Below are positions 1 to 6,943 of a DNA stretch of 12,316 nucleotides, one piece after another. The translations under genes and the position numbers were made by a program. How positions within the stretch are numbered: position 1 is the stretch's first letter; every line of letters begins with the position of its first letter. Origin of the DNA: an uncultured Bacteroidales bacterium (GTDB taxonomy: Bacteria; Bacteroidota; Bacteroidia; Bacteroidales; Muribaculaceae); the NCBI GenBank assembly GCA_947177325.1, contig CAMWUH010000034.1, positions 1 to 12,316 on the forward strand. The letters are read 5' to 3'. The notes beneath the pieces were generated by a model that was not told where the DNA came from, did not search any database, and worked only from the letters and a program-made list of their open reading frames with translations.

Positions 1-177
1 GCAACCGGCGAGTATCACATTGTAGAGTGTGATAGGGTACATTACCATAAAAGGCGAATGGAGGTTTTAACTGGAGAGGAGATCTCCAAAATTCGCAATG
101 CAAGTTTGTGCGATGAATGTCAGCATATAGGTGAGATTTCTGAAAGTGGTCTAAGGGGGCATTTCTTTGATAGATAG
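1..177 (+). CDS. 3' end of an unidentified gene with a Cys/His-rich tail (partial)
   Basis: Frame 1 stays open from the window edge to a TAG at 175-177, leaving 58 residues; the start lies outside. The visible tail has a Y-H-x3-C motif (codons 5-9: YHIVEC), an H-Y-H group, then LTGEEI and a closing C-D-E-C. This layout (YHxxxC, an 'LTxEE' helix, then CxxC) resembles small zinc-binding modules of the Ada-type/YHxxxC kind found at the ends of nuclease-like or surface proteins, where Cys and His would bind one metal ion. That is a resemblance in spacing only, and I cannot name the protein. The gene converges on the minus-strand gene at 325-696 and is followed by a clear hairpin at 199-230. It is the only plus-strand gene I support, so the transcription direction changes here. 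It could also be an unrelated Cys-rich protein. Confidence 0.55.
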   Translation, partial: ATGEYHIVECDRVHYHKRRMEVLTGEEISKIRNASLCDECQHIGEISESGLRGHFFDR

Positions 178-198
178 TGCGTATGACAATATAATATA

Positions 199-238
199 AA
201 GGCTGGTAGATCTTGCGTTCTACCAGCCTTGTATCTTT
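199..238. terminator. Probable bidirectional hairpin terminator between convergent genes
   Basis: A perfect 12-bp stem (AAGGCTGGTAGA at 199-210 with its complement at 219-230) encloses an 8-nt loop. On the plus strand it is followed by a moderately T-rich stretch (GTATCTTTT); on the minus strand the following sequence is T/A-rich (TTATATTATATTG). It sits between the plus-strand gene ending at 177 and the minus-strand gene ending at 325, so it probably stops transcription from both sides. The remaining 231-324 shows nothing I can assign. Confidence 0.8.
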
Positions 239-324
239 TGGAATTTGGAATATCTTGAGGGATTGACCTTTTGGCGTAAGGCTACCAATAGGCTTGAGAC
301 TCATTTTTGAAGGTGGATGTCATT

Positions 325-696
325 TTAGGCGCACTCTTCAACGCCCTTTCGAAAAAAACTGCTTAATTTTTGGCCTAAGGTCATGCCGAGCGGTTTGAGA
401 TGAACCTGCACGGGGTGGGGGTAATCAGCATGGCGACTGAGAAAAATTATCGAGGAGTGGAGCACGATGGCTACAACGTCTTCAAATTCCACAATTTCGT
501 GAATACCACGCATGGGAATGCGGTGGAACGGAGAGTCTGATTCAACGCTATTAATAACGAGGTCTTCGCCGTCAAATTCAATGCCGTGATTAGGATTAAC
601 AGCTTCAAAGAGAAGAGGAATATTGAGCTGATCAATCGACTGTGCGCGGCGATTGTATTGCTTATAGAGCTGGTCAATAACTTTCTTTGAAATCAT
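325..696 (-). CDS. Hypothetical protein, 123 aa, family not recognised
   Basis: A small, apparently soluble protein with no signal peptide or membrane segment. It starts MISKKVIDQLYKQYNRRAQ (a basic, helical N-terminus), continues through an acidic middle (about residues 35-75, with EFDGEDLVI and a HEIVEFEDVVAIVL strand-like stretch), and ends in a basic helix with the tail FFRKGVEECA. The alternation of short hydrophobic strands suggests a compact beta-rich fold, but I see no catalytic motif and do not recognise the family. The ATG at 694-696 is preceded by TCACAGTT with no Shine-Dalgarno site, as is common in this phylum. The mmd operon terminator lies upstream, so it is probably transcribed separately, although I found no convincing promoter in 697-894. 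I believe it is a real gene because the frame is intact, codon use resembles its neighbours, and terminators bracket it. Confidence 0.65.
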   Translation of the reverse strand: MISKKVIDQLYKQYNRRAQSIDQLNIPLLFEAVNPNHGIEFDGEDLVINSVESDSPFHRIPMRGIHEIVEFEDVVAIVLHSSIIFLSRHADYPHPVQVHLKPLGMTLGQKLSSFFRKGVEECA

Positions 697-894
697 AACT
701 GTGATGGGTGGGGAAATTACAGTAGAAATGCTGTGTGGTGGTTAAAACAATAGTTAATTAAATCAAGATAGATAAATAAAGTAAGTAAGAGGTAATCAAT
801 TATCGCTCGTTGAGCGCTTTCAATATTAAAAACGCGCGGGGTGGGAATTGGTTCATAAAAATTGCAAAAATTTCCTCACAAAAGTTGATTTTAA
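697..894. other. AT-rich spacer, no gene seen
   Basis: No reading frame here is credible. The stretch is AT-rich and should contain the promoter of the 123-residue gene at 325-696, but I could not find a good TAnnTTTG element on the minus strand. The only structure I noted is a small 5-bp hairpin (CGCTC-GTT-GAGCG, 804-816). Confidence 0.5.
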
Positions 895-950
895 CTCGGC
901 AGTGTTAAAATTAATAAAGGCGTTGCCTCTGGTTGAGGTAACGCCTTTAT
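895..950 (-). terminator. Rho-independent terminator of the mce-mmd operon
   Basis: Arms at 914-929 and 935-950 pair over 16 positions around a 5-nt loop. The single imperfection, 925 with 939, is a C-A mismatch in the minus-strand transcript (G-T if read on the plus strand). The minus-strand sequence after the stem is TTAATTTTAAC, giving a U-rich tail. It begins 24 nt past the mmdB stop codon and separates the operon from the gene at 325-696. Confidence 0.85.
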
Positions 951-973
951 TATAAAGTGATGATTGTTAGCTG

Positions 974-2125
974 TTAAGCAAGGAAACCGAGAAGCACACC
1001 GGCAGCGACAGCCGAACCGATTACGCCGGCTACGTTGGGGCCCATGGCATGCATGAGCAGGTAGTTGCCGGGGTCGTATTCAAGGCCGAGGTTATTGGAG
1101 ATGCGCGCCGACATAGGCACGGCCGAAACGCCGGCATTGCCGATAAGAGGGTTGATTTTCTTTGACTTCGGCAAGAAGAGGTTGAAAAGTTTGACAAACA
1201 ACACGCCTGAAGTTGAGGCGATGATGAAAGCCATAAAGCCGAGGAAGAAAATGAAGATGGTTTCCTTGGTCAGGAAAGATGAGGCCTGAGTTGAGGCTCC
1301 AACGGTCATGCCAAGCAGGATGGTAACAATGTCGGTAAGAGCGTTTGAGGCTGTTTTGGCCAAGCGGGTGCAGACTCCGCATTCGCGCAACAGGTTACCG
1401 AAGAACAGCATACCCAACAGAGGCAGGCCTGAGGGCACTACGAAGCAGGTCAGAAGCATGCCCACGATGGGGAAGATGATTTTTTCGCTTTGCGACACGG
1501 CGCGAGCGGGTTTCATCTTGATTACGCGCTCTTTCTTGGTAGTGAACAGGCGCATGATAGGGGGCTGAATAACCGGCACGAGGGCCATGTAGCTGTAAGC
1601 CGATACTGCGATTGCACCCATAAGGTTGGGGGCGAGCTTCGACGAAAGGAAGATAGCTGTCGGGCCGTCGGCACCACCGATGATAGCGATTGCGCCGGCT
1701 TGGTCGGGCATAAAGCCGAGCAATAGCGAAACCATATAAGCACCGAAAATGCCGAACTGAGCTGCAGCTCCGATAAGCATCAGCTTGGGGTTGGCGATAA
1801 GGGCCGAGAAGTCGGTCATAGCGCCGATGCCAAGGAAGATAAGGGGAGGATACCAACCGGCTGAAACGCCGTTGTAGAGAATGTTGAGCACAGAGCCTTC
1901 TTCGTAGATGCCGATTTCGAGGCCGGCTTCTGCGTTGAAGGGGATGTTGCCGATAAGAATACCGAAGCCGATGGGGACGAGCAACATCGGTTCGAAATTC
2001 TTTTTGATAGCGAGGTAGATGAAGAATAAACCGACGGCGAGCATCACCAGGTGTTGCCATGTGGCATTATAGAAGCCGGTAAGATGCCAGAACTCTGTCA
2101 GGTTATTCATGAAAAATTCACTCAT
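974..2125 (-). CDS. mmdB: Sodium-pumping methylmalonyl-CoA decarboxylase, beta subunit
   Basis: Integral membrane subunit of the OadB/GcdB/MmdB family, 383 residues (family norm about 375-435). It uses the decarboxylation of carboxybiotin to export Na+. Hydrophobic segments run through most of the chain from about residue 25 to the C-terminus. The signature GGADGPTAIF lies at 150-159; D153 matches the family's sodium-binding aspartate (D203 in Klebsiella OadB). A second hallmark, GNAGVSAVPMSAR, is at 329-341. The C-terminus is very hydrophobic, as usual. An internal Met at residue 6 is an alternative start; I kept the first ATG, 31 nt after the mmdC stop. Last gene of the operon, right before its terminator. 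Family members also act with oxaloacetate or glutaconyl-CoA decarboxylases; the epimerase and MmdA next door support methylmalonyl-CoA here. Confidence 0.93.
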   Translation of the reverse strand: MSEFFMNNLTEFWHLTGFYNATWQHLVMLAVGLFFIYLAIKKNFEPMLLVPIGFGILIGNIPFNAEAGLEIGIYEEGSVLNILYNGVSAGWYPPLIFLGIGAMTDFSALIANPKLMLIGAAAQFGIFGAYMVSLLLGFMPDQAGAIAIIGGADGPTAIFLSSKLAPNLMGAIAVSAYSYMALVPVIQPPIMRLFTTKKERVIKMKPARAVSQSEKIIFPIVGMLLTCFVVPSGLPLLGMLFFGNLLRECGVCTRLAKTASNALTDIVTILLGMTVGASTQASSFLTKETIFIFFLGFMAFIIASTSGVLFVKLFNLFLPKSKKINPLIGNAGVSAVPMSARISNNLGLEYDPGNYLLMHAMGPNVAGVIGSAVAAGVLLGFLA

Positions 2126-2160
2126 AACGTTTTTTTGATGTAATCGGGGTTAAACGTTAT
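2124..2160 (-). promoter_or_regulatory. Inverted repeat pairing the mmdC stop with the mmdB start
   Basis: A perfect 9-bp inverted repeat, ATAACGTTT (2160-2152 in the transcript sense) and AAACGTTAT (2132-2124), with a 19-nt loop. The 5' arm contains the mmdC TAA stop; the 3' arm contains the first two bases of the mmdB ATG. If it folds in the mRNA it would hide the mmdB start until a ribosome finishing mmdC opens it, a form of translational coupling. The pairing is visible in the sequence; the role is inference. Confidence 0.45.
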
Positions 2161-2588
2161 TTGAGGGTAATAAGGGGTGCGCCTTCGAGCACGGAGTCGC
2201 CGGCTTGTGCGTTGATAGCGGCAACTACGCCGTCACGACCTGCATGGACTGAGTTCTCCATTTTCATTGCTTCGAGCACTACAACGGTGTCAGATGCTTT
2301 AACTGCGTCGCCTACCTTAACGTTGATAGAGATTACAACGCCGGGGAGGGGTGAAACCACTTGGGCGCCACCGGTTGTGGCGGGAGCAGCTGCAGCTTTG
2401 GCTGCTTCGAGGTTTTGACGGGGAGCTGCAGCGGGGCGGGGAGTAGCTGCTTTAACCGTAGCTTTTTTCTCTGCGAGCTGCACTTTGTAAGGCACACCAT
2501 TGACTTCAACTTGAGCGATGCCATCGTCGATGTCGCCAACAGCAACGGTGTATTTGTTGCCGTTGATGGTATATTTATATTCTTTCAT
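2157..2588 (-). CDS. mmdC: Biotin carboxyl carrier subunit of methylmalonyl-CoA decarboxylase
   Basis: A 143-residue biotinyl protein that carries CO2 as carboxybiotin from the carboxyltransferase MmdA to the membrane pump MmdB. The C-terminal biotinyl domain (about 76-143) holds the canonical EAMKMEN motif at 106-112, with K109 the predicted biotin site, plus the VVSPLPGVV entry strand. Residues 1-40 form a small beta-rich lead (YKYTINGNKYTVAVGD), and about 42-75 are an Ala/Pro linker that lets the carrier swing between active sites. The ATG is preceded by TCTAAAAAA, with no Shine-Dalgarno site. It lies 37 nt after the OadG-like gene and 31 nt before mmdB. Such carriers also serve oxaloacetate decarboxylases and propionyl-CoA carboxylases; the neighbours decide the name. 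Confidence 0.93.
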   Translation of the reverse strand: MKEYKYTINGNKYTVAVGDIDDGIAQVEVNGVPYKVQLAEKKATVKAATPRPAAAPRQNLEAAKAAAAPATTGGAQVVSPLPGVVISINVKVGDAVKASDTVVVLEAMKMENSVHAGRDGVVAAINAQAGDSVLEGAPLITLK

Positions 2589-2625
2589 TTTTTTAGATTT
2601 GAGTTAATGTGACTGATTGGGGAGA

Positions 2626-3564
2626 TTATCGACGGGGAAGCTCGCGAAGTGAATAAATCTTAGAGCTCCAGGGCGAGTAGGCACGTTTGACTTTATTGAT
2701 GGTCAAAACGGTGCTTTCGGTGTCGTGGGCGTCGAGATGTTCGGCAAGAGCCATTGCGATAGCGGCAATTTCTTCGCCTGAGTCGTGTTCGGCAGCGTCA
2801 GTGTCGGCGATGGGGTCAAGGCCGTGGGCACGGAGTTTGCGCGAGAGTACGACTTTAGCAAATATTTTGCTGATAATCATAAAGCAGATGCAGAGCACCA
2901 GAAGGGCTGAGAACACTATGCACATGGCCATAACGGTCAATGCAAAGCCGTTTTTGTCACGTTCGTGGAAGTATTGCACCTTATGATTGCCATCTTTGAT
3001 GATGTTGTTAGACGACGGAGTGATATAAGAGGGTGTTCCATCGGCTTTAGCGCCGTTGTCGCGGACTTCCCAGCTGATATCGTTGCCGTTGGCATCAACG
3101 ATGGTTTTGCCATCGGTTTTGCGAGCCCAGGTTTGGTCATCGGTCAACGAGGCTGGCACTACAACTTCATCAATCAGTGTGATACCGTTGGCATCGTAAA
3201 TGCCAATCCAGTTGTCCTGGCCGGGCACGAGTTGCAGAGTGGTGTGGAATGTGCCTTTGTCCGGTTGGTTGTCAGCCCAAAAGATAACGTGTTGACGTTT
3301 GGGGATTTTGGTGTTGACGTCGCCCAGAGGCACGGGGTACATTTTCGGTTGGTTGGGGTCGGTGGTGAGGTAAACGCTTGAAATTTCCAGCGGGCCGTAA
3401 GCCGAGTTGAAAAGCTCAATCCATGCATTGTGGTCGCCATATTCGTCGACAATCGACGAGTTATTGCTGACCATCACCTCGTTAATTTTCAGAGCGCTAC
3501 GGCCCTGAGCATTAGCCACCAATCCGATGATTGCCACAAGGGCAAGCAAGAGCGTTTTTTTCAT
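2626..3564 (-). CDS. OadG/MmdD-type decarboxylase subunit with periplasmic lamin-tail domain
   Basis: A 312-residue membrane protein in the place of the small gamma/delta subunit that holds sodium-pump decarboxylases together. Residues 1-20 look like a signal peptide (MKKTLLLALVAIIGLVANAQ, likely cut after ANA). About 25-150 resemble a lamin-tail beta-sandwich: KINEVMVSN, then DEYGDHNAWIELFNS, then KRQHVIFWAD and an IDEVVVP strand. A membrane helix follows at about 206-235. The cytoplasmic tail has the OadG-like region EEIAAIAMALAEHL (264-277) and a basic end with PWSSKIYSLRELP (298-310). Predicted topology is N-terminus outside, C-terminus inside, as for OadG, where the tail binds the carboxyltransferase. 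Ordinary OadG/MmdD proteins are about 80-130 residues with no large outer domain, so this one is far longer. Position between mmdA and mmdC supports the subunit role; the outer domain's job is unknown. Confidence 0.85.
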   Translation of the reverse strand: MKKTLLLALVAIIGLVANAQGRSALKINEVMVSNNSSIVDEYGDHNAWIELFNSAYGPLEISSVYLTTDPNQPKMYPVPLGDVNTKIPKRQHVIFWADNQPDKGTFHTTLQLVPGQDNWIGIYDANGITLIDEVVVPASLTDDQTWARKTDGKTIVDANGNDISWEVRDNGAKADGTPSYITPSSNNIIKDGNHKVQYFHERDKNGFALTVMAMCIVFSALLVLCICFMIISKIFAKVVLSRKLRAHGLDPIADTDAAEHDSGEEIAAIAMALAEHLDAHDTESTVLTINKVKRAYSPWSSKIYSLRELPRR

Positions 3565-3597
3565 TACTCCGATTGTTGTGGTTAATAAAAGAGGTGA

Positions 3598-5151
3598 TTA
3601 CAAGGGTATGTTACCATGTTTTTTAGCGGGGTTGGTAACTTTCTTGGTGGCGAGCTGCTGGAGGGCGCGAATCACGCGGAAGCGAGTGTTGCGGGGCTCG
3701 ATAACGTCGTCGATGTAGCCGTAGCGGGCTGCATTGTAGGGGTTGCAGAAGAGCTCGTTGTATTCTGCTTCTTTCTCTTTGAGATATTCGGCAGGATTTT
3801 CAGCTTCTTTAGCACCCTTGGCGTAAAGTACTTCAACGGCGCCTGCGCCACCCATAACTGCGATTTCGGCAGTAGGCCAAGCATAGTTCATATCGCCGCG
3901 GAGCTGTTTACAGCTCATCACGATATGGCTGCCGCCGTAGCTCTTGCGCAGTGTAACGGTAACTTTGGGCACAGTTGCTTCGCCGTAGGCGTAGAGCAAT
4001 TTTGCGCCGTGGAGAATTACACCGTTGTATTCCTGACCGGTGCCGGGGAGGAAGCCGGGAACGTCGACCAGAGTAACCAAAGGAATGTTGAAAGCGTCGC
4101 AGAAGCGCACGAAGCGAGCACCTTTGCGAGAGGCATTGGAGTCAAGCACGCCGGCGAGATATTTGGGCTGATTGGCTACGATACCAACAGTCTGGCCGTT
4201 GAAGCGGGCAAAGCCGATGATGATGTTTTTGGCAAAGTTGCGTTGCACTTCAAGGAATTCGCCGTTGTCGATGATGGCACCGATGACTTCATACATATCG
4301 TAGGGGCGAGTGGGTGAGTCAGGGATGATTTCGTTGAGCGAATCTTCGAGACGGTCGATTGGATCGGTACATTCAACCAACGGGGGCTCTTCCAGATTGT
4401 TCTGCGGGATGTAGGAGAACAAATTGCGGGCAATTTTGATTGCTTCTTCGCCATCTTCGGCTGCGAAGTGAGCCACACCGCTTCGTGATGAGTGCATTTC
4501 AGCGCCACCCAATGCTTCCTGTGTAACATCTTCGCCTGTAACGGTTTTCACTACTTTGGGACCGGTCAGGAACATATAGCTGATGCCTTTGGCCATGATA
4601 GTGAAATCGGTCAAAGCGGGAGAGTAAACCGCACCGCCGGCGCAGGGGCCGAGGATGCACGAAATCTGGGGAATTACGCCTGAAGCGAGAATGTTGCGTT
4701 GGAAAATCTCTGCATAACCGGCCAATGCGTTGATGCCTTCTTGAATGCGGGCGCCGCCTGAGTCGTTCAAGCCGATAACGGGAGCACCCACTTTCATGGC
4801 CATATCCATGATTTTGCAGATTTTCAAAGCCATGGTTTCCGACAGTGAACCGCCGAATACGGTGAAATCCTGTGCAAAAACGTAAACCAAGCGGCCATCT
4901 ATGGTGCCCACACCGGTTACAACGCCGTCGCCGAGGTAAGATTTCTTCTCTTGACCGAAGTTGTGGCAACGGTGGCGCACAAACATGTCGAGCTCTTCAA
5001 AAGAGCCTTCATCGAGGAGTTGAGCGATACGCTCGCGAGCAGTGTATTTGCCACGCTCATGTTGCTTGGCAATCGCTTTTTCGCCACCGCCAAGGCGAGC
5101 TTCGTTGCGCATGGCAATGAGCTCTTTTACTTTTTCGAGTTGGTTACTCAT
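3598..5151 (-). CDS. mmdA: Methylmalonyl-CoA decarboxylase, carboxyltransferase (alpha) subunit
   Basis: A 517-residue soluble carboxyltransferase of the acyl-CoA carboxylase beta / MmdA family (usual length about 510-530). It moves the carboxyl group of (S)-methylmalonyl-CoA onto biotin on MmdC, leaving propionyl-CoA. Two crotonase-like halves are visible. The N-half carries DSGGARIQEG (about 129-138) and GPCAGGAVYSPALTDF, which form the CoA pocket and oxyanion hole; the C-half carries VDVPGFLPGTGQEYNG, then GEATVPKVTVTLRKSYGG. The N-terminal helix and ERGKYTARERIAQLLDEGSF are typical. It starts 51 nt after mce and ends 33 nt before the OadG-like gene. The same family includes propionyl-CoA carboxylase beta; because a MmdB pump and no biotin carboxylase subunit are encoded here, decarboxylation is the likely direction. 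Confidence 0.95.
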   Translation of the reverse strand: MSNQLEKVKELIAMRNEARLGGGEKAIAKQHERGKYTARERIAQLLDEGSFEELDMFVRHRCHNFGQEKKSYLGDGVVTGVGTIDGRLVYVFAQDFTVFGGSLSETMALKICKIMDMAMKVGAPVIGLNDSGGARIQEGINALAGYAEIFQRNILASGVIPQISCILGPCAGGAVYSPALTDFTIMAKGISYMFLTGPKVVKTVTGEDVTQEALGGAEMHSSRSGVAHFAAEDGEEAIKIARNLFSYIPQNNLEEPPLVECTDPIDRLEDSLNEIIPDSPTRPYDMYEVIGAIIDNGEFLEVQRNFAKNIIIGFARFNGQTVGIVANQPKYLAGVLDSNASRKGARFVRFCDAFNIPLVTLVDVPGFLPGTGQEYNGVILHGAKLLYAYGEATVPKVTVTLRKSYGGSHIVMSCKQLRGDMNYAWPTAEIAVMGGAGAVEVLYAKGAKEAENPAEYLKEKEAEYNELFCNPYNAARYGYIDDVIEPRNTRFRVIRALQQLATKKVTNPAKKHGNIPL

Positions 5152-5202
5152 ATAGAGATGTTTTGTAATGATTGATTACGAATGAATGATTGGATGATGC
5201 GA

Positions 5203-5625
5203 TTATTTCTTTTTGGGATCTTCGCAGAGTTCAACCAAAGTGCCGCAGGTTGATTTGGGGTGAAGGAAAGCGATGTTGAGGCCTTCAGCGCCTTTGCGGG
5301 GTGCTTTGTCGATGAGGCGGCCACCTTTTTCTTCAACTTCAGCCAAAGCGTTGGCAACGCCGTCTTCAACGGCAAAAGCTATGTGCTGGATGCCGCCGCG
5401 ACCGCCATTGTTAGCGATGAATTTAGAGATGGCGGAGTCGGGTGAAGTGCCTTCGAGAAGCTCAATTTTGGTGTTGCCTACTTGGAAAAAGGCGGTGCGC
5501 ACTTTTTGGTCTTCAACTTCTTCGATAGCGAAGCATTTGAAGCCGAGCATATTTTCATAGAAGGGGATAGCTTCTTCAAGCGAAGGCACGGCGATGCCTA
5601 CGTGTTCGATGTGTGAAATGTTCAT
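5203..5625 (-). CDS. mce: Methylmalonyl-CoA epimerase
   Basis: A 140-residue VOC-superfamily (glyoxalase fold) enzyme that interconverts (R)- and (S)-methylmalonyl-CoA; the mutase makes the R form and MmdA uses the S form. Two beta-alpha-beta-beta-beta repeats carry the expected metal ligands: H8 (ISHIEHVGIAV), E55 (TKIELLE), H81 (GGIQHIAFAV) and E132 (GTLVELCE). Length matches the family (about 130-150). It is the first gene of the operon, about 100 nt downstream of a predicted promoter, and its position directly ahead of mmdA fits the reaction order. Other VOC enzymes share the fold, but these motifs and neighbours make the assignment firm. Confidence 0.94.
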   Translation of the reverse strand: MNISHIEHVGIAVPSLEEAIPFYENMLGFKCFAIEEVEDQKVRTAFFQVGNTKIELLEGTSPDSAISKFIANNGGRGGIQHIAFAVEDGVANALAEVEEKGGRLIDKAPRKGAEGLNIAFLHPKSTCGTLVELCEDPKKK

Positions 5626-5696
5626 TTCCTTATGGTTTAAGTTATAGATTTTGATGTGTTAATTTGCAAATCTTTAGGGAGTTATCGGTTGCAATA

Positions 5697-5711
5697 GGGC
5701 GCAATTCGCCC
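5697..5711 (-). other. Small hairpin in the mce leader
   Basis: GGGCG-CAATT-CGCCC forms a 5-bp GC stem with a 5-nt loop in the approximately 100-nt untranslated leader of the mce-mmd operon, 16 nt downstream of the expected transcription start. It is too small to call a riboswitch, and no larger conserved RNA fold is apparent to me. Confidence 0.3.
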
Positions 5712-5733
5712 ATAGACGCAACAATAGCCATTG

Positions 5734-5766
5734 CAAATTTAAACATTTATTTGCAAATCAACCAAT
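5734..5766 (-). promoter_or_regulatory. Predicted promoter of the mce-mmd operon
   Basis: On the minus strand TAAATTTG (5741-5734) matches the Bacteroidetes -7 element TAnnTTTG. The -33 element is weak: ATTGG lies near 5766-5762, a little further away than the usual 19-nt spacing. The expected start is near 5727, leaving a leader of about 100 nt before mce. It sits between the ilvC terminator and mce, where a promoter is needed. Confidence 0.5.
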
Positions 5767-5780
5767 TTTCAGCCATCATA

Positions 5781-5824
5781 TTGCACAAAAAAAGAGCCGG
5801 GCATCAGTATGCCAAGCTCTTTTT
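5781..5824 (-). terminator. Rho-independent terminator after ilvC
   Basis: The outer stem (AAAAAGAGC 5789-5797 with GCTCTTTTT 5816-5824) and an inner stem (GGCAT/ATGCC around CAGT) are separated by a 2 x 2 internal loop. In the minus-strand transcript the stem runs into a long U tract (TTTTTTTGTGCAA). It begins about 44 nt after the ilvC stop and ends the ilv operon. Confidence 0.85.
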
Positions 5825-5867
5825 ATCCGGAAAAAGTAAGTTAGCGGCTTTCAAAAGCCCTCTGCTT

Positions 5868-6911
5868 TTAGTTGTTTTCGGGGCGAAGTTTACGCACGGT
5901 AACGGCTGTTTGCCACATTTCGCTCTCGCGCAAGTCTTTAAGCTCTTTCTCAAGTTTTTCGCGATAGTCGGGCTTAGAGTTGGAGTCGATTGAGATTTGA
6001 GCCTCGTTGCCTGATTTTACGCTTGCATAAAGCTTTTCAACCACCGGCTTGATTGCGTCGTGGAACGGGGTCATCCAATCGAGCGCACCGCGTTGGGCGG
6101 TAGTAGAGCAGTTGGCATACATCCAGTCCATACCGTTTTTAGCAAACAGTGGCATCAGCGATTGAGTCAGCTCCTCTACGGTTTCGTTGAAAGCTTCAGA
6201 GGGGGTGTGGCCGTTTTCGCGGAGCACCTCGTATTGAGCCAACAGCAACCCTTGGATAGCACCCATCAGTGAGCCGCGCTCGCCGGTGAGGTCAGAAGTG
6301 GCCTCGCGTTGGAATGTTGTTTCAAACAGATAGCCTGAGCCGATGCCGATACCCAGTGCGATAGTGCGGTCCAGTGCATGGCCGGTGTAGTCTTGATAGA
6401 TAGCGTATGATGAGTTCAAGCCGCGACCTTCCAGAAACATGGTGCGCAATGATGTGCCCGAGCCTTTGGGTGCCACCATGATAACATCGATGTCAGCGGG
6501 AGGTACAACGCCTGTGCGGTCGTTCCAAGTGATAGCGAAGCCGTGAGAGAAATAGAGGGCTTTGCCTGCGGTCAGATATTTTTTCAGTGTGGGCCAAACC
6601 GACATGACTGCTGCGTCAGAGAGCAAGCACATGATGATAGACCCCTTTTCTGCTGCTTCTTCGATTGAGAAGAGGGTTTCGCCGGGCACCCAGCCGTCGG
6701 CCACTGCTTTGTCGTAAGTTTTGCCGGCGCGCTGGCCAACGATTACATTGAAGCCGTTGTCGCGGAGGTTCATTGCCTGCCCGGGGCCTTGCACTCCATA
6801 GCCGATAACGGCGATTGTTTCATCTTTCAATACTTCGCGAGCTTTTTCCAAGGGGAATTCATCGCGGATAACGACCGTTTCTTCAACGCCGCCGAAGTTT
6901 AATTTTGCCAT
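5868..6911 (-). CDS. ilvC: Ketol-acid reductoisomerase
   Basis: A 347-residue class I (short) KARI that isomerises and reduces 2-acetolactate and 2-aceto-2-hydroxybutyrate, with Mg2+ and a nicotinamide cofactor. The Rossmann motif GYGVQG is at 37-42. The cofactor loop reads Q60-R-A-G-K-T65, a six-residue loop with R61, K64 and T65 placed to hold the 2'-phosphate, which points to NADPH. Catalytic and metal residues are recognisable: H123 (FSHGF), K149 (APKG), D207 and E211 (SDLTGERG), E243 and E247, and S269. The ATG at 6909-6911 is preceded by AAAAAGCATT with no Shine-Dalgarno site. It is the last gene of the ilv operon, 108 nt after the thioesterase, with a likely extra promoter in that gap and a strong terminator after it. 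Confidence 0.97.
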   Translation of the reverse strand: MAKLNFGGVEETVVIRDEFPLEKAREVLKDETIAVIGYGVQGPGQAMNLRDNGFNVIVGQRAGKTYDKAVADGWVPGETLFSIEEAAEKGSIIMCLLSDAAVMSVWPTLKKYLTAGKALYFSHGFAITWNDRTGVVPPADIDVIMVAPKGSGTSLRTMFLEGRGLNSSYAIYQDYTGHALDRTIALGIGIGSGYLFETTFQREATSDLTGERGSLMGAIQGLLLAQYEVLRENGHTPSEAFNETVEELTQSLMPLFAKNGMDWMYANCSTTAQRGALDWMTPFHDAIKPVVEKLYASVKSGNEAQISIDSNSKPDYREKLEKELKDLRESEMWQTAVTVRKLRPENN

Positions 6912-6943
6912 AATGCTTTTTATTTTGTTTTCGTTTTATGATG

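Noticed and set aside
1395..2060. Second minus-strand frame (221 codons) inside mmdB
   Set aside because: Arg-rich out-of-frame reading of a clear membrane protein gene; no independent support.
974..3597. Oxaloacetate decarboxylase instead of methylmalonyl-CoA decarboxylase
   Set aside because: The carboxyltransferase is of the acyl-CoA (MmdA) type with two crotonase halves, not the pyruvate-carboxylase-like OadA, and a methylmalonyl-CoA epimerase leads the operon.
3616..4317. Long plus-strand open frame (233 codons) opposite mmdA
   Set aside because: It lies wholly within mmdA, whose motifs are unmistakable. The antisense frame reads as low-complexity Phe/Val/Gly-rich protein with no recognisable domain, a normal by-product of codon bias.
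5626..5733. Cobalamin or other riboswitch ahead of the B12-related mce operon
   Set aside because: The leader is only about 100 nt and shows one 5-bp hairpin; I see no B12-box-like segment or conserved multi-stem fold.
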